Part shown: positions 1 through 8,563 of the stretch, piece after piece
Layout of the letters: the number at the start of each line of letters is the position of its first letter
Position numbering within the stretch: the stretch's first letter is position 1
Assembly (NCBI RefSeq): GCF_009720725.1
Contig: NZ_WNKT01000003.1
Span: 62,001-126,000 of the forward strand
Length of the DNA stretch: 64,000 bases
DNA from: Allochromatium palmeri
GTDB taxonomy: Bacteria > Pseudomonadota > Gammaproteobacteria > Chromatiales > Chromatiaceae
Direction: 5' to 3'
Made by a program: the position numbers and the translations under genes
Notes under the pieces: model-generated
The model's input: only the letters and a program-made list of their open reading frames with translations
The model's database searches: none
What the model was told of the DNA's origin: nothing

Positions 1-1166
1 CAGGTGGCGCACATGGTGACCATCCGCTCGGGGGCGACCTCCTCGATCTGGGCCTTCTTGCGCTTGAAGGCGGTCATCTTGAGTGCCTCGGCGCGCTCGT
101 TGGAGCTGACACCGCCGCCGGCGCCACAGCACCACTGGTACTTGCCGTGTTCTTTGAGGTCGACGAAGTTCTCAGCCACCAGCGCCATCAGGTTGCGCTG
201 TTGCTGGATTACGCCGCTCTTGCGCGCCAGATTGCAGGGATCGTGCATCGAGAGCCGGTCGCCCTCCTTGCCCTCGGTCCGAATGCGCCCGGCGGCGCGC
301 AGTTCATCGAGCACCTCGACGATGTGGAAGACGCGGAAGGAATAGGGTCGACCGATCAGATTCGGGCCTTCCCAGCGGATGGCGGTATAGGCGTGACCGC
401 ACTCGGGACTGATGACCTTGGGCACCCGGAGTGTTTCCGCCGCTGCCACGACCCGCTCGACCAGTTGCGCGGCGATGTCCTTATTGCCGATCTGGATGCC
501 GGCATTGGTGGCCTCGAAGCACTGAGTCGAGAGCGTCCAGGTCACGCCCGCGTGATCGAAGATCCGGGTGATGGCCTCCAGATACTCGGGGAAGTTGATG
601 ACCTCCATCGAGGAGAGCAGGACCAGATACTCGGCGCCCTCCTGGTCGACCGGTACGGTCAGCCCGCTGCTGGACTCGACATGCTGGATCTGCACCGCGA
701 GCGTCTTCCATTGCAGACCCATCGGGCTGCCCGTAGTGATCGCGCGCACCGAGGCACTGACCAGCCCCTCGGGCGCATGGCCCGACTGGACCATGCCTTC
801 GCGGGTCTTGCGGATCATGTAGGCCAGATCGTTGCCGACCGGGCAGACCATGGAGCAGCGGCCGCACATGGAACAGGAGTCGTAGAGCAGCTCCTCCCAT
901 TCGGCCAGCATCGCGTCCGTGACCTTCTTTTGGAGACCGAGCAGCCCCTTGATCCGACCCCAGAGGGTGAACTCGTTCTCCCATACCCGACGCAGGGGTT
1001 CGAGCTTCAGGATCGGCGTGTATTTGGGATCGCCGGTTTCAAGATAGAAGGGACAGGACTGGGCGCAGAGTCCGCAATGCACGCAACTGGAGAAGAACGC
1101 CGCCGTCGGCGCGTCGATCTCGGCGCGAAAGGCCGCGAGACCCCGTTCAAGTGTCAGCTCGCTCAT
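1..1166 (-). CDS. isp2: Isp2, heterodisulfide reductase-like iron-sulfur subunit of the hydrogenase operon (partial, 3' end outside window)
   Basis: About 388 residues are readable before the gene runs off the left edge. Two [4Fe-4S] motifs are seen: C28-x2-C31-x2-C34-x3-C38 and C98-x2-C101-x2-C104-x3-C108. A CCG-type domain (DPCN followed by WCCGAGGG) follows, as in the HdrD/DsrK family. In purple sulfur bacteria Isp2 is encoded with Isp1 between the small and large subunits of the HynSL [NiFe]-hydrogenase and is thought to pass electrons from the hydrogenase to the membrane. The ATG at 1166 overlaps the isp1 stop in an ATGA, so translation is probably coupled. The large subunit gene hynL is expected just beyond the left edge; this is inferred from known operons, not seen. 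Confidence 0.9.
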   Translation of the reverse strand, partial: MSELTLERGLAAFRAEIDAPTAAFFSSCVHCGLCAQSCPFYLETGDPKYTPILKLEPLRRVWENEFTLWGRIKGLLGLQKKVTDAMLAEWEELLYDSCSMCGRCSMVCPVGNDLAYMIRKTREGMVQSGHAPEGLVSASVRAITTGSPMGLQWKTLAVQIQHVESSSGLTVPVDQEGAEYLVLLSSMEVINFPEYLEAITRIFDHAGVTWTLSTQCFEATNAGIQIGNKDIAAQLVERVVAAAETLRVPKVISPECGHAYTAIRWEGPNLIGRPYSFRVFHIVEVLDELRAAGRIRTEGKEGDRLSMHDPCNLARKSGVIQQQRNLMALVAENFVDLKEHGKYQWCCGAGGGVSSNERAEALKMTAFKRKKAQIEEVAPERMVTMCAT

Positions 1167-1825
1167 GACTGAACCCCCTTGCGACCGAAGGCGGCGCCGT
1201 TGTACCAGCGCGCGATGAAGGTCGTGAAGATATGGGTGAGCTTAGTGAAAGGGAGGATGATCAGCAGGATCTCGGCGCAGAGAATATGCATGCCGAGCGC
1301 CAGCGGATAGGGTTCGACCAGACGGTGATAGGCCAGATAGCCGGTGAGCACCACCATGAACACCACGGCCCACACCAGATAGTCCTCGATCGTGCTGATG
1401 TGCCGCTTCACCGGATGCGTGAGCCGATGCACCAGGGTCGCGATCAGGGCCAGAAGGGTGATGGCGGTGGCGAAGTCGACCACTGGATTCGGCAGCGCCG
1501 GCCAGGCGAACCCGAGCACGCCCTGGATCAGCTCGACATGTGGCACGAAGAACAGCAGCGCGGTCAGAAACCCGAGATGCCAGACCCAGCCGACCACTAC
1601 GTTGAAGGGCGCGCGCTGGAAGGTGCCCGGATCGGCGACGGTGCGGGTCAGCATGGTGCGCAGTCCGGCCGGCCATTCATGGGCGCGCGGCTCGGCATAA
1701 TTGGGCGCGCGCCCGAGCATGAAGATTTCGACCAGACGCGCCATGAGACCGATGGCAAAGATCGCCAGCGCGATATTGAAGAGCGGACCCTTGGTCCACA
1801 GCAGGAATTCCATCGAACCGCTCAT
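1163..1825 (-). CDS. isp1: Isp1, cytochrome b-type membrane subunit of the hydrogenase operon
   Basis: A 220-residue integral membrane protein of the NarI/DsrM-like b-type cytochrome family. Hydrophobic segments lie near residues 10-35, 75-100, 115-135, 145-165 and 178-200. Histidines within or next to them (for example in WHLGF, LVHRLTH, AYHRL, GMHIL) are candidate haem ligands. With Isp2 it would link the periplasmic hydrogenase to quinone or another membrane acceptor. Its start overlaps the hynS stop by 4 bases and its stop overlaps the isp2 start by 4 bases. Family placement is secure; the haem ligands are inferred from position. Confidence 0.9.
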   Translation of the reverse strand: MSGSMEFLLWTKGPLFNIALAIFAIGLMARLVEIFMLGRAPNYAEPRAHEWPAGLRTMLTRTVADPGTFQRAPFNVVVGWVWHLGFLTALLFFVPHVELIQGVLGFAWPALPNPVVDFATAITLLALIATLVHRLTHPVKRHISTIEDYLVWAVVFMVVLTGYLAYHRLVEPYPLALGMHILCAEILLIILPFTKLTHIFTTFIARWYNGAAFGRKGVQS

Positions 1826-2925
1826 AGCTTTTGCTCCAGTTCGTCGACGGTGACGGGTTGGCGCGTGGCCGCATCCTGCTTGACCTGCTTGCGGGCCATG
1901 GCCGCGAGTCCACCGCCGATGACGCCACCCGCTGCCCCGGCACCCAGGAGGGTCGTGGGACCGAGTGTGAGCGGCACCGACACCGGCTCATAGAAACCGC
2001 CGGCATCCCAGAACTTCGGCTCCGAGCAGCCCAGACAGGGATGACCCGCCTCGATCGGCCAACTGGTGCCGTCGTTCCATTTCATGGTGGCGCAGGCGTT
2101 GTAGGTCGTCGGCCCCTTGCAGCCGAGTCGATACAGACACCAGCCCTGCCTGGCCCCCTCGTCGTCGAAGCGCTCGGCAAAGAGTCCCTTGTCGTAGAAG
2201 GGCCGGCGATAGCAGCGGTCATGGATCGACTGGCCGTAGAAGGCGAGCGGCCGATGGTAAGCATCCAGCTCGGGCAGCCGGCCGAAGACCAGATAGTGCG
2301 CGACCACGCCGGTGATGACCATGGGGATCGGCGGACAGCCGGGGACATTGATGACCGGCTTGTCCCGAACCAGATCCATCACCGACATGGCGCCGGTCGG
2401 ATTGGGTCTGGCCTGGGGCAGACCACCGAAGGCGGCGCAGGTACCGACCGCGATCACGGCTGCGGCATGTTCGACGGTCTCCATCAGGATGTCGTAATTG
2501 CTGTGGCCAGCGACGGTCGAGAAGCCCGGATTGGCGTCCGGTCCGGGGATGGAGCCGTCGACGATCACCAGATACTGGCCCTTGTTCTCTTCCATCGCCT
2601 GGAAGCGCGCGGCCTCGGCGGCCTCGCCGGACGCGGCCTGGAGTGTGTGGTGATAGTCCAGCGAGATGAAATCGAAGATCAGATCTTCGAGCGTCGGAGC
2701 ATGGGAGCGGGTCAGCGATTCGGTACAGCCGGTGCATTCCTGGAACGACAGCCAGATGACCGAGGGGCGGCGTGCCTGTTCCAGCGCGGCGGCGATGGCC
2801 GGCGCCAGGCTCGGCGGCAGGGCCATCAGCGAGGCGGTCGTGGCACAGAGCTTGAGGAATCCGCGGCGCGACAGGCCGTGATCGCGCAGGCTCTCGCCCA
2901 GGGTCTTGTCGGGTCTCTTGCGCAT
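1822..2925 (-). CDS. hynS: [NiFe]-hydrogenase small subunit HynS
   Basis: A 367-residue electron-transfer subunit of an H2-oxidising or reversible [NiFe]-hydrogenase. A twin-arginine signal (SRRGFLK, residues 19-25) predicts export by Tat together with the folded large subunit. All cluster ligands are present: proximal C64, C67, C163, C197; distal H235, C238, C263, C269; medial C278, C297, C300. A glycine-rich hydrophobic stretch near residues 318-345 probably anchors the C-terminus in the membrane. The gene lies 18 bp after the HupH-like gene and overlaps isp1. The order hynS-isp1-isp2 matches the stable hydrogenase of Thiocapsa and Allochromatium, and differs from HupSLC operons, where the cytochrome follows the large subunit. 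Confidence 0.95.
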   Translation of the reverse strand: MRKRPDKTLGESLRDHGLSRRGFLKLCATTASLMALPPSLAPAIAAALEQARRPSVIWLSFQECTGCTESLTRSHAPTLEDLIFDFISLDYHHTLQAASGEAAEAARFQAMEENKGQYLVIVDGSIPGPDANPGFSTVAGHSNYDILMETVEHAAAVIAVGTCAAFGGLPQARPNPTGAMSVMDLVRDKPVINVPGCPPIPMVITGVVAHYLVFGRLPELDAYHRPLAFYGQSIHDRCYRRPFYDKGLFAERFDDEGARQGWCLYRLGCKGPTTYNACATMKWNDGTSWPIEAGHPCLGCSEPKFWDAGGFYEPVSVPLTLGPTTLLGAGAAGGVIGGGLAAMARKQVKQDAATRQPVTVDELEQKL

Positions 2926-2943
2926 GGTCCCTCCTTTCGGGTG

Positions 2944-3411
2944 TCAGGACGAAGATGGCGAAGCGTTCGGCGCAGCGGCGTCCAGGCCGGACTCGGAGAG
3001 TCGCGCATCAAGCGCGGCGAGCGACTCGGCGAGATCCTCCGGGCGTGGGCGCAGGATCTCAGGCAGGGTGGCGATCTCGATCTGATAGCTCAGACGCTGG
3101 TCTTCGAGACTGCGGTAGTCGACCAGCCAGACGCCGGGGATGGCGGTCTCCTGGATCAGGGTCGGACCCAGTGCCTCGACGCGCGCCTGCACTTCGCCCT
3201 GGCCGAGCACGGCGGTCAGGCGTTCCAGATCGCCCGGACCGAAGGGCATGGACTGGAGATCAATGCGCGTCTCCTCACCGCTGGCGAGCAAACGTTCCAG
3301 GGCGTGGCGGATTTCGTGCAGGATCGGGAGCGCGTGCCCATGCTCGCGCGCAGACCGGGCACAGGTCGCGCCCGGCGCCGGATGCGCCCTGGCTGGATCG
3401 AAGACTGACAT
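2944..3411 (-). CDS. HupH-like hydrogenase expression/formation protein (single HupH C-terminal domain)
   Basis: A 155-residue protein matching the HupH/HyaF C-terminal domain in the block around residues 55-130 (GPGDLERLTAVLG, GPTLIQETAIPGVW, IEIATLPEIL). Proteins of this family assist maturation of membrane-bound [NiFe]-hydrogenases; the biochemical role is unsettled. It is about half the length of typical HupH, which carries two such domains. The ATG at 3411 is preferred over a GTG at 3417 because GGAG sits 5 bases upstream of the ATG. As first gene of the hyn operon, 18 bp before hynS, it is probably co-transcribed with the structural genes. The C-terminus is rich in Ala and Ser. Confidence 0.75.
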   Translation of the reverse strand: MSVFDPARAHPAPGATCARSAREHGHALPILHEIRHALERLLASGEETRIDLQSMPFGPGDLERLTAVLGQGEVQARVEALGPTLIQETAIPGVWLVDYRSLEDQRLSYQIEIATLPEILRPRPEDLAESLAALDARLSESGLDAAAPNASPSSS

Positions 3412-3525
3412 GACCACTCCAACTCAACATCGATGAGCGAAGAGTTTAGGCCGATCCGTCGATTTTTGATTTGACCTAGCGCAGGTAATCCTGAAATGCA
3501 GCAGATACTGAAGGACTTTCCACGG

Positions 3526-3936
3526 CTAATAGCCCCGGAAATACCAGAGATTGTTCCAACCGGGAGGATAGAGTCCGGGCGGCTCGGGCCGAATAAAGGC
3601 TTCGCGGTCCTGCTCGATACGCTCCTGGCGCTCGGCGCGACGACGGCGCAGATCCTCTTCCCAGGTCGCTTGCTGAGCGGCGCTGCGCGGATGATGGAGA
3701 CGCCGGCGCTGTTCATGCTGTTCGCGCGCGGCTGATCGTCGCGCCTCCCAGGCCTCGCGCTGGGCGCGCACCTCATCGAGCCAGGGCGAAATCTGATCCG
3801 GCTGAGTGTCACCTACGGCCGGATCGGACGCCATAGCGGCCGATCCGGCAAGTGCTGCTCCGCTGAGCACCAGCAGCCCGCACCAGAGCAGCGCACGCCC
3901 GGACTCAAGTCGCCTGCGGGGGTTCGAGTCGATCAT
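3526..3936 (-). CDS. Small exported Arg/Glu-rich protein of unknown function
   Basis: A 136-residue protein I do not recognise. Residues 12-36 form a signal peptide (LLWCGLLVLSGAALAGSAAMA) with a likely cleavage site near AMA-SD. The mature part is highly charged, rich in Arg, Glu and Gln, and probably helical (residues 55-108, with repeated RR and QE pairs). It ends in a short Pro/Trp/Tyr segment (PPGLYPPGWNNLWYF). The first 32 bp overlap the 3' end of glnD, so it is likely translated from the glnD transcript. A periplasmic coiled-coil or RNA/peptidoglycan-binding role is possible but unsupported. Confidence 0.6.
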   Translation of the reverse strand: MIDSNPRRRLESGRALLWCGLLVLSGAALAGSAAMASDPAVGDTQPDQISPWLDEVRAQREAWEARRSAAREQHEQRRRLHHPRSAAQQATWEEDLRRRRAERQERIEQDREAFIRPEPPGLYPPGWNNLWYFRGY

Positions 3937-6562
3937 GGATCTCGCGTCTCAGGCAGGACAGTGCCTGCTCGCAGGTGATGGGCGTCTCTTCGCTGGTGGT
4001 GATGAAGAATACGTCGTCGACCTCAGCCCCGACTGTCGCGATTTTGGCATTCTGCAGCCGGATGCCGCACTGCTCGAACACAGCGCCGACCTCGGCCAGC
4101 AGTCCCGGTCGGTCAAGGGTCGTCAGACGCATGACGGTGCGCTGGTTCGACTCATCGACCGAGAAGCAGACGCGCGTCTCGATCGGAAAATGCCGATGCT
4201 GGCGCGAAACCGTGCGCGTGACCCGGATATGGGTGCGATTCGGCTCGCCAAAAAGCGCGATGAGCTGATCGCGCACCTCCTCGACCCGAGTGGAATCATC
4301 GACCGGGGTGCCGTCCTGGTCGAGCACCTGGTAGCTGTTCAGCACCATGCCATCGCTGGTGGTCATGACCCGGGCATCCATGACGTTCAGTCCCATCCGA
4401 TCGAGTGCCGCCGTGGTATGGGCGAACAGATTGTCGCAGTCATGCGAGTAGATGAAGATCTCGCTGCCGCCACGCGCCGTGATCGGACGGATGTCGATCA
4501 GCGGTCGATCCTCTGGATCGCTCTCCAGAATGCGCCGCGTCTGCCAGGCGATCTCATCGGGCGAGTTATGCAGAAAGAAATCGCGGTTGAAGCGCTGCCA
4601 GAGCGCCTGGCAGGCCTCCGCCCCGATACCGCCGCGCGCCACCAGCCGCAAGCCCTCGGCCTGCTTCTGGGCGATCAGCTCGTCCTGAGCCTGGGGGTTG
4701 TCGAGACCACGCAGCAGGGCGCGACGGGTGCCGGAGTAGAGTTCGCGCAGCAGGGCGTCGAGCCAACTGTTCCAGCGCCCCGGATTGGTGGCGCGTGCAT
4801 CGGCCACGGTCAGCAGATAGAGATAGTCGAGCCGGGTCGGATCGCCGATCAGGGCCGCGAAGGACTGGATGACCTCCGGATCGCTGATGTCCTTGCGCTG
4901 AGCGGTCATGGACATGACCAGATGCTGCTCGACCAGCCAGCAGACCAGACGGCTGTCGAACTCGCTCAGACCATGGAGCCGGCAGAAGTCCCAGGCATCG
5001 CGCGCGCCGAGCGTGGAGTGATCCCCGCCGCGTCCCTTGGCGATGTCATGGAAGAGTCCGCCCAGATACAGGAGTTCGAGCTTGGGGATGCGCCGCGCCA
5101 CGGCACTGCACAGCGGAAATTCCTCGTCGTGCTTGGGGATGACGAAGCGGCGCAGATTGCGCAGCAGCATCAGGGTGTGCTCGTCGACCGTATAGACGTG
5201 CAGCAGATCGTACTGCATGCGCCCGACGATGTTGGCGAAGGCCGGGATATAGGCCGGCAGCACACCATAGCGGCTCATGCGGCGCATGGTGTGGGTGAGT
5301 CCGACGCATTCGCGCAGGATCTCCATGAACAGCGAGCGCGCGCGCAGATCGGCACGGAAGGCGTCATCGATACGATGCCGGTTCTCGCGGATCAAGCGGA
5401 TGGTGCTCGCGCGCACGCCCTCCAGTTCGGGATGGGTCTGGAGGATGTGAAAAACTTCCAGCAGCGCGATGGGCGTGCGCCGGAATACGCCCGGCGAGGT
5501 GACTTCCAGATAGCCGCTGCGTGACTGAAAGCGCTTGTTGATCGGCGCCGGCGGGCCGATATCGTCGTGCAGCAGGATGGCCTCGCCGAAGAGCTGCAAC
5601 AGCATTTCGTTGAGCTGGTTGAGCTCCTGGACGGTGCGGTAGTACTGCTGCATGAACTGCTCGACGGCCAGATTATTCTCGCCGTCGCTGAAGCCGAACT
5701 GATGCGCCAGGGTGCGCTGATAGTCGAACAGCAACCGATCCTCGCGCCGTCCGGCCAGACGGTGCAGCGCGAAGCGGATGCGCCACAGCAGGGTCTGGCC
5801 GCCGATCAGAGCCTGATGTTCGGATTCGGTCAAAAAGCCATGATCGACCAGCTCGTGCAGGGTCTCGGCCCCGAAGTGGCGCTTGGCCACCCAGCCGATC
5901 ATCTGGATGTCGCGCAATCCGCCGGGGTTTTCCTTGATGTTGGGTTCGAGGTTGTAGGCGGTGTCGCCATACTTCTGCCAGCGGGCGCGCTGCTCCTGAG
6001 TCTTGGCGGCGAAGAACTGCTCACTATCCCAGAGGTACTCGGGGCCTGTGACCTCGCGCATGCGCTGAAAGAGCGGTTCGGAGCCGATCAGCCAGCGTGC
6101 TTCCAGCAGGTTGGTCATGACCGTGACATCGGCCTGGGCCTCGCGCACACAGTCGTCGAGGGTGCGCACACTGTGGCCGACTTCCAGACCGATATCCCAC
6201 AGCAGGGTCAGCAGCCGTTCGATGGCTTCGATCAGTGGAGGCGTGGGTTCGGAATCGATCAGAACCAGGATGTCGATGTCGGAGGCCGGATGGAGTTCGC
6301 GCCGCCCGTAGCCCCCGACCGCTACCAGCGCCGCCCCGGACGCTTCACCGAGATGCAGATTCCAGACATCGCGCAGGACGGCGTCGATGAGTCCGCTCAG
6401 TTCCTGAACCAGGCGCGTAACCGGAACACCCTGATCATAGTGCTGGTAGAGCGCCTCCTTCCCCGCTCTGAGCCGTTCCTTAAAGAAGCGCAGCGAGTCC
6501 GACGGCGAAAGCCGCGTATCGACCGGCGCGGTGGCGGCGAGCAGGGAGGCGCCGTGACTCAT
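3905..6562 (-). CDS. glnD: Bifunctional uridylyltransferase/uridylyl-removing enzyme GlnD
   Basis: An 885-residue sensor of glutamine that adds UMP to, or removes it from, PII proteins and so controls glutamine synthetase and Ntr signalling. The nucleotidyltransferase motif is at residues 83-97 (GGYGRREL followed by D95-x-D97). An HD phosphohydrolase motif (FHDIAKGRGGDHS) lies mid-protein near residue 445, and two ACT domains occupy the last ~190 residues. The ATG at 6562 was chosen because it overlaps the map stop in an ATGA and the protein then aligns with the usual ~880-residue GlnD; a longer in-frame start at 6748 would lie inside map. The map-glnD linkage is common in gammaproteobacteria. 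Confidence 0.97.
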   Translation of the reverse strand: MSHGASLLAATAPVDTRLSPSDSLRFFKERLRAGKEALYQHYDQGVPVTRLVQELSGLIDAVLRDVWNLHLGEASGAALVAVGGYGRRELHPASDIDILVLIDSEPTPPLIEAIERLLTLLWDIGLEVGHSVRTLDDCVREAQADVTVMTNLLEARWLIGSEPLFQRMREVTGPEYLWDSEQFFAAKTQEQRARWQKYGDTAYNLEPNIKENPGGLRDIQMIGWVAKRHFGAETLHELVDHGFLTESEHQALIGGQTLLWRIRFALHRLAGRREDRLLFDYQRTLAHQFGFSDGENNLAVEQFMQQYYRTVQELNQLNEMLLQLFGEAILLHDDIGPPAPINKRFQSRSGYLEVTSPGVFRRTPIALLEVFHILQTHPELEGVRASTIRLIRENRHRIDDAFRADLRARSLFMEILRECVGLTHTMRRMSRYGVLPAYIPAFANIVGRMQYDLLHVYTVDEHTLMLLRNLRRFVIPKHDEEFPLCSAVARRIPKLELLYLGGLFHDIAKGRGGDHSTLGARDAWDFCRLHGLSEFDSRLVCWLVEQHLVMSMTAQRKDISDPEVIQSFAALIGDPTRLDYLYLLTVADARATNPGRWNSWLDALLRELYSGTRRALLRGLDNPQAQDELIAQKQAEGLRLVARGGIGAEACQALWQRFNRDFFLHNSPDEIAWQTRRILESDPEDRPLIDIRPITARGGSEIFIYSHDCDNLFAHTTAALDRMGLNVMDARVMTTSDGMVLNSYQVLDQDGTPVDDSTRVEEVRDQLIALFGEPNRTHIRVTRTVSRQHRHFPIETRVCFSVDESNQRTVMRLTTLDRPGLLAEVGAVFEQCGIRLQNAKIATVGAEVDDVFFITTSEETPITCEQALSCLRREIHDRLEPPQAT

Positions 6563-7341
6563 GCAGTGCCCAATGCCTCGCGCTCGGCGGCGCGCAGGGT
6601 CAGGATTTCGTACCCTGATTCGGTGACCAGGATGGTGTGCTCCCACTGGGCCGAGAGACTGCGATCCTTGGTAATCACGGTCCAGCCATCCGGCAGCACC
6701 TTGATGAAGCGTTTGCCGGCATTGACCATCGGCTCGATGGTAAAGCACATCCCGGGCTTGAGCCGCAGGCCCTCGCCCGGCTTACCGTAGTGCAGGATCT
6801 GCGGGTCTTCGTGGAATTCCTCGCCGATGCCGTGTCCGCAGTATTCGCGCACCACCGAATACCCCTGAGTCTCGACGAAGCGCTGGATGGCATGTCCGAT
6901 GTCGCCGAGTGTGGCCTCCGGCCGGACGGCGGCGATACCGAGCATCATGGCCTGCTGGGTGACAGTCACCAGCCGGCGCGCCAGCACCGATGGCTCACCG
7001 ACGAAGAACATGCGGCTGGTGTCGCCGTGATAGCCATCCTTGATCACGGTGATGTCGACATTGACGATATCGCCCTTCTTGAGCCGCTTGCCGCTCGGGA
7101 TGCCGTGGCAGACCTGATGGTTGACCGAGGTACAGATCGACTTAGGGAACCCACGATAGTCGAGCGGGGCCGGAATAGCGCTCTGATGGTTGACGATATA
7201 GTCGTGACAGAGCCGGTCGAGTTCGTCGGTGGCGACTCCGGGCTGGACATGTGGCTCGATCATGTCGAGCACCTCGGCGGCCAGACGACAGGCGACGCGC
7301 ATCTTTTCGATCGCCTCGGGCGTCTTGATCCGCACATTCAT
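6559..7341 (-). CDS. map: Methionine aminopeptidase, type I
   Basis: A 260-residue enzyme that removes the initiator methionine from nascent proteins. The five metal ligands are D96, D107, H170, E203 and E234, and the catalytic H79 lies in VCHGIP. The ATG at 7341 (MNVRIKTPE) aligns with the E. coli start; an in-frame GTG at 7362 would add seven residues and cannot be excluded, since neither start has a clear Shine-Dalgarno. The gene is divergent from rpsB and overlaps glnD by 4 bp downstream, as in many gammaproteobacteria. Confidence 0.96.
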   Translation of the reverse strand: MNVRIKTPEAIEKMRVACRLAAEVLDMIEPHVQPGVATDELDRLCHDYIVNHQSAIPAPLDYRGFPKSICTSVNHQVCHGIPSGKRLKKGDIVNVDITVIKDGYHGDTSRMFFVGEPSVLARRLVTVTQQAMMLGIAAVRPEATLGDIGHAIQRFVETQGYSVVREYCGHGIGEEFHEDPQILHYGKPGEGLRLKPGMCFTIEPMVNAGKRFIKVLPDGWTVITKDRSLSAQWEHTILVTESGYEILTLRAAEREALGTA

Positions 7342-7401
7342 CTTACGGTTGGAAGCATCCACGGTTTTTTAATCGATTCGACTCTCAAGCGTTCCGGGCA
7401 T

Positions 7402-7431
7402 TTGCCCCTGTGTAACCGGCTATGGTATAAA
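7402..7431 (+). promoter_or_regulatory. rpsB promoter, extended -10 type
   Basis: TTGCCC (7402-7407) and TATAAA (7426-7431) are 18 bp apart. TGG directly precedes the -10, giving an extended -10 element. A GC-rich discriminator (CGCGGCGCGC) follows, the hallmark of stringently controlled ribosomal promoters. E. coli and other gammaproteobacterial rpsB promoters carry a similar TGTGGTATAAA core. Transcription should start near 7438. Confidence 0.75.
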
Positions 7432-7450
7432 ACGCGGCGCGCTGTCGCAA

Positions 7451-7478
7451 TTGACGCTGAGCCGGTCTGGTTCATAAT
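7451..7478 (+). promoter_or_regulatory. Possible second rpsB promoter
   Basis: TTGACG (7451-7456) and CATAAT (7473-7478) are separated by 16 bp, a good sigma-70 match. It lies downstream of the extended -10 promoter and would start a transcript near 7484, only about 22 nt before the leader hairpin. Confidence 0.4.
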
Positions 7479-7505
7479 TTAGGGTCTTGCGGCACCGGCA
7501 CCAAG

Positions 7506-7532
7506 GCGGAAATAGTGATTTCCGCTCTTTTT
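7506..7532 (+). terminator. Terminator-like hairpin in the rpsB leader
   Basis: A perfect 8-bp stem GCGGAAAT/ATTTCCGC (7506-7513 with 7518-7525) with a 4-nt loop is followed directly by TCTTTTT. It has the form of an intrinsic terminator placed between promoter and start codon, so it could attenuate transcription of rpsB-tsf or end a short leader RNA. Confidence 0.55.
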
Positions 7533-7683
7533 CGTTTGGCCCCCTGGCCAGGTCCGTCTCGACACTGGGCCGATCCGTCCACACACGCGCCGTCACAGAT
7601 GACTGGGTGCCCGTTCACTCGGGTTGTCGCCTGGGGCGCGTGGAGGCCTAACCCAACCATTCAGATTTCAGGAAGTGAAGATC

Positions 7684-8427
7684 GTGAGCGAAGTCACCAT
7701 GCGTCAGATGCTGGAGGCCGGAGTCCATTTCGGCCACCAGACCCGTTACTGGAACCCCAAGATGGGGGCCTTCATCTTCGGGCAGCGCAACAAGATCCAC
7801 ATCGTCAACCTCGAAAAGACCCTGCCACTGTATCAGGACGCGGTCAACTTCATGGGCACCCTGGCGGCCAACGGCGGCAAGATCCTGTTCGTCGGCACCA
7901 AGCGCGCCGCGCGCGATGCCATCCGTGAGGAAGCCGAGCGCTGCGGCCAGCCCTTCGTCAACCACCGCTGGCTCGGTGGCATGCTCACCAACTTCAAGAC
8001 CATCCGTCATTCGGTCAAGCGTCTGAAGGAACTGGAAGCCATGTTCGAGAGCGGCACCATCGAGCGCTTCAACAAAAAAGAAGCCCTCGGCCTGTCGCGT
8101 GAGCGCGCCAAGCTCGAACAGAGCCTCGGCGGCATCAAGAACATGGACGGTCTGCCGGATGCCATGTTCGTCATCGATGTCGGTCACGAGAAGATCGCCG
8201 TGACCGAGGCCAACAAGCTCGGCATCCCGGTCATCGGCGTGGTCGATACCAACAACGACCCGAGCAACGTCGACTACGTCATCCCCGGCAACGACGACGC
8301 CATCCGCGCCGTGCGTCTCTACATCGCGGGCGCGGCTGATGGCATCCTCGACGGTCGCAGCACGGCGGCCGCCATGGTCGGTCGTGGCGCCGGCACCATC
8401 CAGGAAGAGAGCCAGGCCGAGGCCTAA
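7684..8427 (+). CDS. rpsB: 30S ribosomal protein S2
   Basis: A 247-residue protein beginning [27 protein letters not shown], which aligns with S2 across its whole length. The GTG at 7684 is preferred over the ATG at 7699 because it restores the six N-terminal residues found in S2 homologues and has AGGA about 10 bases upstream. S2 binds the 30S subunit at the platform side and, in E. coli, represses its own operon. First gene of the long plus-strand operon, followed by tsf. Confidence 0.98.
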   Translation: MSEVTMRQMLEAGVHFGHQTRYWNPKMGAFIFGQRNKIHIVNLEKTLPLYQDAVNFMGTLAANGGKILFVGTKRAARDAIREEAERCGQPFVNHRWLGGMLTNFKTIRHSVKRLKELEAMFESGTIERFNKKEALGLSRERAKLEQSLGGIKNMDGLPDAMFVIDVGHEKIAVTEANKLGIPVIGVVDTNNDPSNVDYVIPGNDDAIRAVRLYIAGAADGILDGRSTAAAMVGRGAGTIQEESQAEA

Positions 8428-8563
8428 TTGCTCACGCGCGCCCGGCTCCAGGCCGGGTGCGCCCCCTGTCATCACTCCAGATTTTTCTGAGGTGCGGCCC
8501 AGCGCGGCGCCTCATCATACGAATTCAAGCAGACCCCGAGCGGGTCGACGAGGTGTTCTAGTC

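Larger units (their letters stand above)
7438..7683 (+). other. rpsB 5' leader (about 245 nt, no gene)
   Basis: This untranslated stretch accounts for most of the 342-bp space between map and rpsB. It contains a second promoter-like pair, a terminator-like hairpin (7506-7525 plus U-tract) and a second small stem of 5 bp (7537-7541 with 7546-7550). In E. coli the rpsB leader is the target of S2 autoregulation. A similar role here is inferred from position and length; I see no sequence match that proves it. Confidence 0.5.

Noticed and set aside
6563-6748. N-terminal extension of glnD
   Set aside because: The added residues lie inside map in another frame and do not resemble GlnD; the ATGA overlap at 6562 gives the normal length.
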